From contig JAFLUI010000010.1 of NCBI GenBank assembly GCA_022508825.1, positions 1-35,569 on the forward strand: a DNA stretch of 35,569 bases. The letters run 5' to 3'. Both the position numbers and the translations under genes were made by a program. Below the pieces are notes generated by a model. That model saw only the letters and a list, made by a program, of their open reading frames with translations, did no database searches and had not been told where the DNA came from. Of the stretch, positions 7,366 to 14,309 are shown in pieces; the stretch's first letter is position 1, and each line of letters begins with the position of its first letter. Source of the DNA: Oscillospiraceae bacterium. Its GTDB lineage: Bacteria > Bacillota > Clostridia > Oscillospirales > Ruminococcaceae.

Positions 7366-8567
7366 CGTCTCTTAAGGTCAGCGCAGACAACTATCATTCT
7401 GTTGTCCTTTGTGTAGAAGTGTGAAGAGATGGTCTTGCAGCTTTTCCCCGTGGCGCTGGATATGTACCATCCGGAAATAAAGGGATCCTCGATCTGCTCC
7501 TTGACGGCGTAGAAATAATTTTTTATGTCATGGTTCACGCCCTTGAGAGCGGGATGATATCCGGGCAGTATCTCGCTGCCCTCCACCATTACGGTGTCGG
7601 TTATCTGGAAGCCCTTTTCGTCGATAAGGAAGATACATTCAAGCTCACGGTGCTGCTGGGTATATTTCAGAAGGGTCTTGTCAAAATCGGCAGGGTCTGA
7701 ATTGACAAGAGTATTTACAAGCTCGTAGATGATGCGCTTGTAGGTCTCTATCTGGACGTTGACCGCCGTGGGATTATTTTTTATGCTCAGGTTCAGCTTC
7801 AGAGCCGCATCTTCCAGCTTGAGACGTGCTTCATTTGAGAATATGTAATTGAACTGCTCGGGACGGGAGAAGTAAAATCCCTGGAAATAGTCCACGCCCA
7901 TAAGCATACAGGTTATTACCTCGTCCACGGTCTCCACGCCCTCGGCAATGGTCATTGCGCCGATCTGCTTAGCGGTGTTGATGATGGACTTGAACACCTC
8001 CTGATTATAGGTGTTGGACTCTATATTGCTGATGATGGCACGGTCTATTTTAATGATGTCGGGATTTATCAGCATGATGCGGTTCAGCGTTTCAAGACCC
8101 TCGGAAACGTTGTCAAGAGCAATGAGAAATCCATTGGAGCGGTAGTAGTCCACGAACATAAGAAGATGGTAGCTGTCCTTGACACGGGACTCGTTAAGCT
8201 CGATGACGATATTTTCTGTAGGTATGCCGTACTCCTTTGCAGTGCGCAGTATCTCTCCGTTGCCGGGGACAACATCGTTGAGCACAGAGGTCTCGAAATT
8301 TATAAAGAGCATGGGAGCGGACTTTTCCTCTGCAAATGCGGCCATTGCCTTTTCGCGGCAGAGCCTGTCAATGGAGAGGATACTGTCATTTTCCTTTGCA
8401 TAGTTGAAAAGGAAATAGGGGGACACTACCTCGCCTTTGTAGTCGCCTCTGGCAAGTGCTTCGATGCCGATAGTCTTTTTGGTGTTCAGGGAATAGATAG
8501 GCTGGAACTCGACAAAGATGTCTTTATTTTCAATGACCTCCCGAACTATTTCAGGTGTTATATTCAT
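7362..8567 (-). CDS. EAL-domain protein with degenerate active site and C-terminal sensor-like domain
   Basis: A 401-aa cytosolic protein. Residues about 10-255 are an EAL (cyclic-di-GMP phosphodiesterase-type) domain: EALAR with Glu36, FINFETS (Asn90), VIELNE (Glu123), KID (Lys173), TIAEGVET (Glu209) and YFQGFYFSRP (Gln229). The normal DDFG loop reads DNVSEG (Asp152-Asn153), so the second metal-binding Asp is lost. Activity is therefore doubtful and a c-di-GMP-binding role is possible. Residues about 265-401 form a PAS- or Cache-like domain (GWYISSATGKSCKTIS). The frame stays open to 8672, but the extra 35 codons lie inside a repeat element. The ATG at 8567, with GGAGG at 8573-8577, is the credible start. 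Confidence 0.88.
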   Translation of the reverse strand: MNITPEIVREVIENKDIFVEFQPIYSLNTKKTIGIEALARGDYKGEVVSPYFLFNYAKENDSILSIDRLCREKAMAAFAEEKSAPMLFINFETSVLNDVVPGNGEILRTAKEYGIPTENIVIELNESRVKDSYHLLMFVDYYRSNGFLIALDNVSEGLETLNRIMLINPDIIKIDRAIISNIESNTYNQEVFKSIINTAKQIGAMTIAEGVETVDEVITCMLMGVDYFQGFYFSRPEQFNYIFSNEARLKLEDAALKLNLSIKNNPTAVNVQIETYKRIIYELVNTLVNSDPADFDKTLLKYTQQHRELECIFLIDEKGFQITDTVMVEGSEILPGYHPALKGVNHDIKNYFYAVKEQIEDPFISGWYISSATGKSCKTISSHFYTKDNRMIVVCADLKRR

Positions 8568-8580
8568 AGCAGCCTCCTTG

Positions 8581-8755
8581 AGGCAACACCGCACAAAGCA
8601 CGGCTGTCGCCTTTGCACGCAATCCGCTTGCATCTTTTCCGTCATCTTGCCCCAAAACTCCTTGACATACATAAAGTATGCCTGCGTCGTTTTAAGACAA
8701 TCTGACGAAAAATCTGACTGCGCGCCTTACGCACAATCTTCGTGCGGTATTGCCT
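8581..8755. repeat. MITE-like 175-bp element with terminal inverted repeats
   Basis: The ends are imperfect 18-bp inverted repeats matching AGGCAAYACCGCACRAAG: 8581-8598 on the plus strand and 8738-8755 on the minus strand, with two mismatches between them. It fills nearly all the space between two minus-strand genes. Its right end abuts the TAA (8757-8759) of the small membrane protein, and its left end lies 3 bp from the GGAGG of the EAL gene. It encodes no transposase and has no clear target duplication. It keeps an open frame into the EAL gene, which would give a false 35-residue extension. On the minus strand TTGTCT followed by TACTTT with a 16-nt spacer could act as a promoter. The family name is unknown to me. 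Confidence 0.8.
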
Positions 8756-8756
8756 T

Positions 8757-9089
8757 TTACTTGATCTTTTCGCAAATTTTATCGTAAATATAGTACAGCT
8801 TCTGGACACCGTTTTCAAGGAAATAGTAGTGACCTATATATGGTATCAGCAGTACAAGCATAAGTCCCGCCGCTGCAAGCATACCGAGATTTTCGGACAG
8901 CAGAAATGCAGCAAAGCAGATCATCATAAGCAGGGCAAACATCATGGTAACGAGAAAATGTATAAGTCTTTCATGCTGCATGAACTGTATCTTGACGAGT
9001 ATCTCTTTTTTCAGTTCCTGAAAATCAGAGTCCCCGCTTTCCAGCGCGGCAAGCATGGCTTTTATATAGTCTCCGAAATATTTTCTCAT
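8757..9089 (-). CDS. Small membrane protein of unknown function
   Basis: A 110-aa protein with a charged N-terminal helix (residues 1-40, rich in Glu and Lys), two adjacent transmembrane helices (about 43-65 and 70-90), and a short polar tail ending in YYIYDKICEKIK. I do not recognise the family. The ATG at 9089 has AGAGGA upstream, and a good SigA promoter (9138-9166) precedes it, so it is a real gene. The MITE-like element begins right at its stop codon. Whether it is cotranscribed with the EAL gene through that element is not certain. Confidence 0.75.
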   Translation of the reverse strand: MRKYFGDYIKAMLAALESGDSDFQELKKEILVKIQFMQHERLIHFLVTMMFALLMMICFAAFLLSENLGMLAAAGLMLVLLIPYIGHYYFLENGVQKLYYIYDKICEKIK

Positions 9090-9137
9090 AGTGATGTCCT
9101 CTTTCGCAAAAAATAATGCACAAATTTTCTCATTATC

Positions 9138-9166
9138 ATTATATCACATACGGGAAATTTTTTCAA
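9138..9166 (-). promoter_or_regulatory. SigA promoter of the small membrane protein
   Basis: On the minus strand TTGAAA (9161-9166), 17-nt spacer, TATAAT (9138-9143), about 50 bp before the start codon at 9089. Confidence 0.75.
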
Positions 9167-9190
9167 CGGGTTTTAAAAATTTTTCCGGAC

Positions 9191-9223
9191 AAAAAAACGG
9201 AGTCTTTTAGACTCCGTTTTTTT
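9191..9223. terminator. Bidirectional terminator overlapping the amidohydrolase stop
   Basis: Perfect stem CGGAGTC/GACTCCG, flanked by seven A on one side and seven T on the other, with a 5-nt loop. The amidohydrolase's last codons form one arm and its TAA (9207-9209) lies in the loop. Because it is symmetric it can act in both directions. Confidence 0.85.
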
Positions 9224-10001
9224 GTATAAGACGCTCTGCATTTTTATAGAGTATCATTTCTCTTTCTTCTTGGGTGAGGGGGATGCGGTCAAACATTTCA
9301 AGCTCGTCCTTTGCTGTCCACATGGGATAGTCCGTTCCGAAAAGTACATTCTCCACGCCGTATTTGTCAATAAGCTCACGGGCGTGCTCAGGTGTCATGG
9401 AGTAAAGAGAGCTTGATGTGTCCACCCATAAGCGTCTGCCGCCCAGGATCTCTGCGGCGCTGTCCCATTCTGACCATCCTCCGAAATGTGCGCCTATGAC
9501 ATCAAGCTTCGGGAAAGCGTCCAGCACCTTGATAAGACGCCGCGGCTTGGAGTAATCGGTACGGGTGTCCCCCATATGGATAAGTATGGGAAGTCTGCCC
9601 TCAATGACCTCGTATATCCTCATGGCGTTTTTGTCGTCGATATTGAACTTCTGGAAGTCCGGGTGTATCTTTACTCCCTTAAGTCCGAGGGAAATTGCCC
9701 TGTCCATCTCTTTTTCTATATCCTCATAGTCGGGATGGATGGCTGCGAATCCGATGAGCTTGTCCGGATATTCCTGTACGCTTCCTGCAATAAAATTATT
9801 TATGCTCTCCACCTGTGCGGGACTGGTTGCAACAGACTGGACTATGAATTTTTCTATCCCTGCATCGGCTCCGGTTTTTATCAGTGTCTCTACCGTGCCG
9901 TCAAGGTGCATTTCAAGTCCGCTGTAAAATTCGCCGACTCCGGCGACTGCTTTTGCCGCGATCTTTGCGGGGTATATATGAGCGTGTGCATCTATTATCA
10001 T
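9207..10001 (-). CDS. Amidohydrolase-family (amidohydrolase 2) metal-dependent hydrolase
   Basis: A 264-aa TIM-barrel hydrolase or decarboxylase of the amidohydrolase 2 family. It opens with the metal-binding HxH (MIIDAHAHIYP, His6 and His8). Later come KIHPDFQ, ILIHMGDTRTD, VIGAHFGGWSEWD and the closing metal Asp in LFGTDYPMW. Length is typical for the smaller members. The substrate cannot be read from the sequence; relatives act on diverse cyclic amides, esters and carboxylates. The ATG at 10001 follows AAAGGAATG. It lies 98 bp downstream of the MATE gene on the same strand with no intrinsic terminator between, so cotranscription is possible. Confidence 0.85.
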   Translation of the reverse strand: MIIDAHAHIYPAKIAAKAVAGVGEFYSGLEMHLDGTVETLIKTGADAGIEKFIVQSVATSPAQVESINNFIAGSVQEYPDKLIGFAAIHPDYEDIEKEMDRAISLGLKGVKIHPDFQKFNIDDKNAMRIYEVIEGRLPILIHMGDTRTDYSKPRRLIKVLDAFPKLDVIGAHFGGWSEWDSAAEILGGRRLWVDTSSSLYSMTPEHARELIDKYGVENVLFGTDYPMWTAKDELEMFDRIPLTQEEREMILYKNAERLIQKNGV

Positions 10002-10019
10002 AATATGACATTCCTTTCA

Positions 10020-10088
10020 AAAGGCTGAGCCTTTACCCTTACCGTTGCTTTGTTTTGAGTTAACTTGTAAGTTTGAGGCTCGGCAACG
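10020..10088. repeat. Palindrome-rich intergenic stretch between the MATE and amidohydrolase genes
   Basis: Three inverted repeats lie here: AAGGCT/AGCCTT (about 10021-10033), AACTTGTAAGTT (about 10062-10073), and an outer pair CCGTTGC (10042-10048) with GCAACG (10083-10088). No T-tract follows. It may be a small mobile repeat or an RNA-level processing site; no second copy was found in the window. Confidence 0.35.
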
Positions 10089-10099
10089 TTATAAAATTT

Positions 10100-11458
10100 T
10101 TATCCGATCTTAAAGCTTGCATTCCTCCAGTTCCCTCTGAAATAGAAGAAGGCTGCAAGTCCTGCCGAAAGCGTCCAGCCGATGGGCCACGCCCAGAGGA
10201 AAGCGGCAAACCCCATAAAGGGGACGAGTATGTACGAGATCACCACCCGCAGGAGCAGGTCGCTGAATGTGGACGCCATAAAGGAGCGTATTGCTCCTCC
10301 GCCCCGGAGGACGCCGTCCGAAAGGAGCTTTACCCCCAGAACTGCATAAAATGGAGCGCAGGCTCTGAGAAGTGACGCTCCTGCGTTCAGGGCTTCTGCG
10401 GAGGGCTCCTTTGAGAAAAGTCCTATCATGCTGTCTGCGAAAACAAGGTACCCTATCCAGAATGGAATCAGGCATATGAGAGTAAAGACTGCTCCTGCTT
10501 TATATCCTGCATGGATACGCTCCGGCTTTGCCGCTCCGATGTTCTGGGCGGCAAAGGAGCTTACTCCGTTTGAAATGCAAGCCATGATATTTACAGCAAA
10601 TGTGTTGAGCTTTATGGCTGCCGAGTATCCTGCAAGAATTGCGGGTCCCATGTCGTTTACAAGACCCTGTATAAGAAGATTTCCCACAGACACAAAGCTC
10701 TGCTGACATATTGTCGGTATTGCTATCCTGCTTATTGTCCGGAGCATATGATTTGAAAACATCGGACTGCGGTGAGGGATCTCTATTTTTTTCAGTCTGA
10801 AAAACAGGGTGACAGCCGCAAGGACGGCGGATATCCCCTGAGCGATAAAGGTCGCCCATGCAACGCCGGCAACGCCCATCTGCATGGGGATGACCATGAT
10901 AAGGTCGAGAATTATGTTTCCGATAGACGAGGCGATAAGAAAAATGAGAGGGGTCTTTGAATCTCCCAGAGCGGTGAAAATTCCCGTGCAGACGTTGTAT
11001 AAGAAAAGGAAGATAAGTCCGCCTATGTAGATGCGCAGATACAGCGCAGAGGCGTCAAAAATTTCCGCCTTGGTGTGGAGAGCGGTCATTATGGGGTCAC
11101 AGCAGAAAAGTCCCGCCACGGTAAGGATAGCTGCAAGGACTATTGTGGTTATAAGTGACGTGGACACCGCCGTTTTCATCCGGACGTATTCCTTTGCTCC
11201 GAAAAGCTGGGAGATGACCACTGCACAGCCTGAATTTATGCCGTTGGCTATCTGGATAAAAAGCATGGTGACGGGATAGGAGGCTCCAACAGCCGCAAGT
11301 GCAAGCTCCCCCTCTGCGGGAGTGGCTCCTGCAAAATTTCCTGCGATAACACTGTCGCAGATATTGTACATCTGCTGAAAGATTATGCTTATAAGCAGCG
11401 GCAGAGTGAACCGCCACAAAAGAGAAGAGGGTTTTCCTTTGGTCAGATCAGTTATCAA
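10100..11458 (-). CDS. MATE-family multidrug/solute antiporter
   Basis: A 452-aa transporter with about twelve membrane helices in two homologous halves, of the MATE (NorM/DinF-like) superfamily. It uses a Na+ or H+ gradient to export drugs or other organic cations at the cell membrane. The N-terminus carries the family motif PLLISIIFQQMYNICDSVI, and the second half begins with ISRIAIPTICQQSFVSVGNL. The start is TTG at 11458, preceded by AGGGGAC at suitable spacing; there is no upstream ATG that fits. A SigA promoter lies at 11500-11528. The substrate is unknown; no regulator gene is adjacent. Confidence 0.93.
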   Translation of the reverse strand: MITDLTKGKPSSLLWRFTLPLLISIIFQQMYNICDSVIAGNFAGATPAEGELALAAVGASYPVTMLFIQIANGINSGCAVVISQLFGAKEYVRMKTAVSTSLITTIVLAAILTVAGLFCCDPIMTALHTKAEIFDASALYLRIYIGGLIFLFLYNVCTGIFTALGDSKTPLIFLIASSIGNIILDLIMVIPMQMGVAGVAWATFIAQGISAVLAAVTLFFRLKKIEIPHRSPMFSNHMLRTISRIAIPTICQQSFVSVGNLLIQGLVNDMGPAILAGYSAAIKLNTFAVNIMACISNGVSSFAAQNIGAAKPERIHAGYKAGAVFTLICLIPFWIGYLVFADSMIGLFSKEPSAEALNAGASLLRACAPFYAVLGVKLLSDGVLRGGGAIRSFMASTFSDLLLRVVISYILVPFMGFAAFLWAWPIGWTLSAGLAAFFYFRGNWRNASFKIG

Positions 11459-11499
11459 AAGTCTGTCCCCTTTCGGTTTGATACATATTTTGCAATAAT

Positions 11500-11528
11500 A
11501 TTATACCTCTTTCGGGAAAATTAATCAA
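11500..11528 (-). promoter_or_regulatory. SigA promoter of the MATE gene
   Basis: On the minus strand TTGATT (11523-11528), 17-nt spacer, TATAAT (11500-11505). Confidence 0.75.
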
Positions 11529-11591
11529 ACAAATTTTGCACAAAATTCTAAATAAATTTGGGAGGATTTTTTACAAGACGGAGCTTTTTTC

Positions 11592-11620
11592 TTGACATTA
11601 ATGAGATATGGTAATATAAT
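11592..11620 (+). promoter_or_regulatory. Consensus SigA promoter of the metallophosphoesterase gene
   Basis: TTGACA (11592-11597), 17-nt spacer, TATAAT (11615-11620); full consensus. The ribosome binding site AAGGAGG at 11654-11660 is also ideal. Confidence 0.9.
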
Positions 11621-11664
11621 TATTTTAGCAGCAGATGATATTAACTGAACCATAAGGAGGCAAT

Positions 11665-12171
11665 ATGACGGGAAAAGTATTCTTCGCTGCCGATACTCAT
11701 TTTGGCGATGGTGCAATAATCAAGTATGAAAACAGACCCTTTGCGGATACCGATGAAATGGACAGGGTGCTGACTGAAAACTGGAACAGGACTGTTTCCA
11801 TGGACGACAGCGTTTTTCTGTTGGGAGATTTTTCGGCATATCCTCCCGAAAAAAGTTTGGAAATATGCCGCAGTCTTAACGGTCATAAATTTCTCGTTAT
11901 TGGAAACCACGATACACTAAATGAGCGGCAGTATTATGAGTGGGGATTTGAGGGAGTCAGCCGCTATCCTGTAATTTACGAAGGCTTCTGGATATTGTCC
12001 CATGAGCCGCTTTACGTGAATAAAAATATGCCCTATGCGAATATTTTCGGTCACGTTCATGCAAATCCCATTTACAAGACCGTTTCGGAACAGAGCTTTT
12101 GTGTGAGTATAGAAAGGATAGGATATACTCCGATAGAATTTGAGGAGATCAAACGGAAAATCAGGGAATGA
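11665..12171 (+). CDS. Small calcineurin-like metallophosphoesterase
   Basis: A 168-aa single-domain phosphoesterase with all five metallophosphatase motifs in order: DTH (Asp10, His12), GD (Asp55 in LLGDF), GNHD (Asn81-His82), a His in LSHEPL (His113), and GHVH (His130, His132). It should bind two metals and hydrolyse a phosphomono- or diester in the cytosol. It resembles the small stand-alone hydrolases often annotated as metallophosphoesterase or YfcE-like; the substrate is unknown. It has its own consensus promoter and is followed after 31 bp by an uncharacterised gene, so the two are probably cotranscribed. Confidence 0.9.
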   Translation: MTGKVFFAADTHFGDGAIIKYENRPFADTDEMDRVLTENWNRTVSMDDSVFLLGDFSAYPPEKSLEICRSLNGHKFLVIGNHDTLNERQYYEWGFEGVSRYPVIYEGFWILSHEPLYVNKNMPYANIFGHVHANPIYKTVSEQSFCVSIERIGYTPIEFEEIKRKIRE

Positions 12172-12202
12172 TAATTTTATTTGCAGAAAGGCGGCGATAT
12201 AA

Positions 12203-12595
12203 ATGACAGACGAAAGCAAAATCAACAGAACTCATAAAAACGTTGTTGGACACATGTGGCACGATGACGTGTATTGTATTGGTTTTACAGAATTGATCTA
12301 TGATAACTTCAAAGACTTTATTGCATTTTCAGAAATAATACCGGACGTTTTAGATCCTGAAGAATGCGGACCCTTCGGAGGATTGGAGGATATGAGCGGC
12401 TCCTTTGTCAAGGAGGGCATAAGAGTTGATACATGGTGGACAAGTTTAGTGGATTATTTTTGGGAAATACATACCTTTGACGAAGCTGTACATAAAAAAG
12501 TGTACGAATGGGGAGCTGCGGTATATGATGAGTACGTAAAACGGCACAAAGACAAACCTTTATCAGAAAGCTTTAATTTTAAACTTTTTGAATGA
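12203..12595 (+). CDS. Unknown 130-aa protein behind the phosphoesterase
   Basis: A soluble 130-aa protein rich in aromatic and acidic residues (HMWHDDVY near the start, VDTWWTSLVDYFWEIH in the second half). I do not recognise it. There is no signal peptide, membrane helix or known catalytic motif. The ATG at 12203 has AAAGGCGG upstream. It follows the metallophosphoesterase gene without a terminator and is itself followed by a strong terminator, so the two form a probable two-gene unit. Confidence 0.65.
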   Translation: MTDESKINRTHKNVVGHMWHDDVYCIGFTELIYDNFKDFIAFSEIIPDVLDPEECGPFGGLEDMSGSFVKEGIRVDTWWTSLVDYFWEIHTFDEAVHKKVYEWGAAVYDEYVKRHKDKPLSESFNFKLFE

Positions 12596-12634
12596 CGGTG
12601 ACGATCAATGGTTTAAGTATAGATCAAAAAGATC

Positions 12635-12669
12635 GAACGGCTGCGCGTAATACACAGCCGTTCTTATTT
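12635..12669 (+). terminator. Intrinsic terminator after the phosphoesterase unit
   Basis: Perfect 9-bp stem GAACGGCTG (12635-12643) and CAGCCGTTC (12655-12663) with an 11-nt loop, followed by the T-rich tract TTATTTT. Confidence 0.85.
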
Positions 12670-12691
12670 TATATTTTACAGCTTATCTCTG

Positions 12692-12753
12692 CTGCCCCCT
12701 TGATAGGGGGCTAAACAAAATAAACTGTTTGGTATTTTTAACGGTGGGGGTAG
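12692..12753. repeat. CCCCCTTGATAGGGGG-type palindromic repeat, copy 1
   Basis: A 62-bp unit that opens with CTGCCCCCTTGATAGGGGGC and closes with GGGGGTAG, so its ends are imperfect inverted repeats (CTGCCCCC and CTACCCCC). The middle holds AAACA/TGTTT, able to pair. Copy 2 lies at 23404-23467 with the same ends but a different paired middle. Both lie just past the stop codon of a minus-strand gene. Confidence 0.7.
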
Positions 12754-12768
12754 ATAATCGTCCAGGGC

Positions 12769-14133
12769 TCAGCCTTGGTCGGGGCAGCAGGCGAAGCCGC
12801 TGTCGATATAGTTTGCAATAAATCTTGCGTTGAAATTGCGCACTGCACATGGAGCGTCGTCCTCGGCAACACTCAGGCTTGCAGGAAGAACGAACTTGAT
12901 GCAGCGTACTGTTACGTCAGTGCAGAACTCCCTTGTGTGAGCAGGGATGACCATGGTCTTCATTCCGCGGTTGTACTCTATGCCCTCTGCGTCTGTCTCT
13001 GTGAGGATAGCGGCAAGAGCTACACGCTTGCCGGGACATACATTCTGGAGCGTAACGTCAAGGGATGCGATGGTGCCGGCAGTATCTATCACAAGATTTC
13101 CTGCGTCCAGTGTGACAACGTCCTCACAGCCGCTTACGCTGAGAGGGATAGGCTCGGGACAGCCCTCGGCAATGACCTCGGGGCAGTCCACAGAAAGTGT
13201 GGGAGAGGGGAAGTCTACAACGCTGCCCTCTGTGTCGGTGTATACTGTGGACTGGTTAGGCTCTACCGTTCCTGCGCAGGTGCCGAGATGCTCTACTGTA
13301 AATGTCAGTTCGACGCCTTCAATGGCATCATTGCCAAGATCTTCGATCGTCCATTGTACAGTGTTGTTGTCAATCAGACTTGCCTGACCCTGTGTCGGCA
13401 TGGATGTGCTTGTGATCCTGAAGCAGGGGGATACCGTATCGGTGATAGTAATATTTGTTGCACCGTCTCTTGCTATATTTTCGGTAAGAGTGCCGAAGAT
13501 GTCTGCGATCTGGGTTCCGTCGGGAGTAATATACGCAAAGGAAGCAGAAGGCGAGGAAGCCACGTCTTCAATAAGGCTCACATCGATACCGTCTCTGCCG
13601 TTCAGACCGATGACAAAGATAGTTATGCCGGATGCTTTTAACTGTGCAGCGATAGTTCTTGCATTTGCGCCGGTATTTGATAAGCCGTTTGTGAAAAGTA
13701 CGATGACCTTATTGTTTGAGGAGGACTGAAGAAGCTGTCCTGCTGCTGTAAGAGCAGCGGTAATGTTTGTATTTCCGTTTGCTGTCATATTATTTACAGC
13801 GCTCTTAAGCTCGCTTACATCGGTAATAAGCTGAGTGTCCGTTGTTGCTGTGGCAGCAAAGCTGACAACTGCCATGCGGTTTCCGTCGCCGATCTCACCG
13901 GACACCGTTCCGTCTGTAGCCTCTGCAATGATGTCGATAAGCTCGTTAGCTCCGTTTTTAACGTTTGTGAGAAAATCTCCCACCATGTCTCCGGAGCGGT
14001 CAAGCACCAGAACGATGTCAGCAGGATCCTCTGTTATATCAGGTCCTGCCACCAGGGACAGATTTATCTGGAAAGAGCCTTCACATTCAAGGCTCTCTGT
14101 ACTGAGAATTTTATTATAATTGATGATACCCAT
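12769..14133 (-). CDS. Cysteine-rich VWA-domain protein with altered MIDAS
   Basis: A 454-aa protein without a signal peptide or membrane helix. Residues about 35-215 are a von Willebrand A domain. The metal-site motif reads DRSGD (Asp45, Ser47, Asp49) where DxSxS is usual; Thr122 lies in NGNTNI, and the usual TDG is TNG (Asn149). Residues about 220-315 resemble a bacterial surface beta-sandwich (DUF11-like). The C-terminal third carries most of the twelve Cys, ending ACCPDQG. The ATG at 14133, with AAAGGAAT upstream, is preferred to an ATG at 14163 that overlaps no ribosome site. Proteins with a similar opening occur in other clostridia as far as I recall. Export route and ligand are unknown; a spore-surface or structural role is a guess. 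Confidence 0.75.
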   Translation of the reverse strand: MGIINYNKILSTESLECEGSFQINLSLVAGPDITEDPADIVLVLDRSGDMVGDFLTNVKNGANELIDIIAEATDGTVSGEIGDGNRMAVVSFAATATTDTQLITDVSELKSAVNNMTANGNTNITAALTAAGQLLQSSSNNKVIVLFTNGLSNTGANARTIAAQLKASGITIFVIGLNGRDGIDVSLIEDVASSPSASFAYITPDGTQIADIFGTLTENIARDGATNITITDTVSPCFRITSTSMPTQGQASLIDNNTVQWTIEDLGNDAIEGVELTFTVEHLGTCAGTVEPNQSTVYTDTEGSVVDFPSPTLSVDCPEVIAEGCPEPIPLSVSGCEDVVTLDAGNLVIDTAGTIASLDVTLQNVCPGKRVALAAILTETDAEGIEYNRGMKTMVIPAHTREFCTDVTVRCIKFVLPASLSVAEDDAPCAVRNFNARFIANYIDSGFACCPDQG

Positions 14134-14219
14134 TAAGATGATTCCTTTCTGAGCCGCATCCATGCGGGCTCAGTACATAATATGATGATGGGGCAGGGAG
14201 TGACACATTTTTTCGGGGA

Positions 14220-14248
14220 TTGACTTTTCCGTGATTTTATAGTATGAT
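14220..14248 (+). promoter_or_regulatory. SigA-type promoter of the glycosyltransferase
   Basis: TTGACT (14220-14225), 17-nt spacer, TATGAT (14243-14248), about 60 bp before the ATG at 14310. Confidence 0.7.
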
Positions 14249-14309
14249 TTTTTAAGGGGACAGAAGATCAAAATGATACGCAACGCGCTTGGGATACGGG
14301 GGTAAAAAA

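Noticed and set aside
8568-8672. 35-residue N-terminal extension of the EAL protein
   Set aside because: It lies inside the MITE-like repeat, and a strong ribosome site precedes the internal ATG at 8567.
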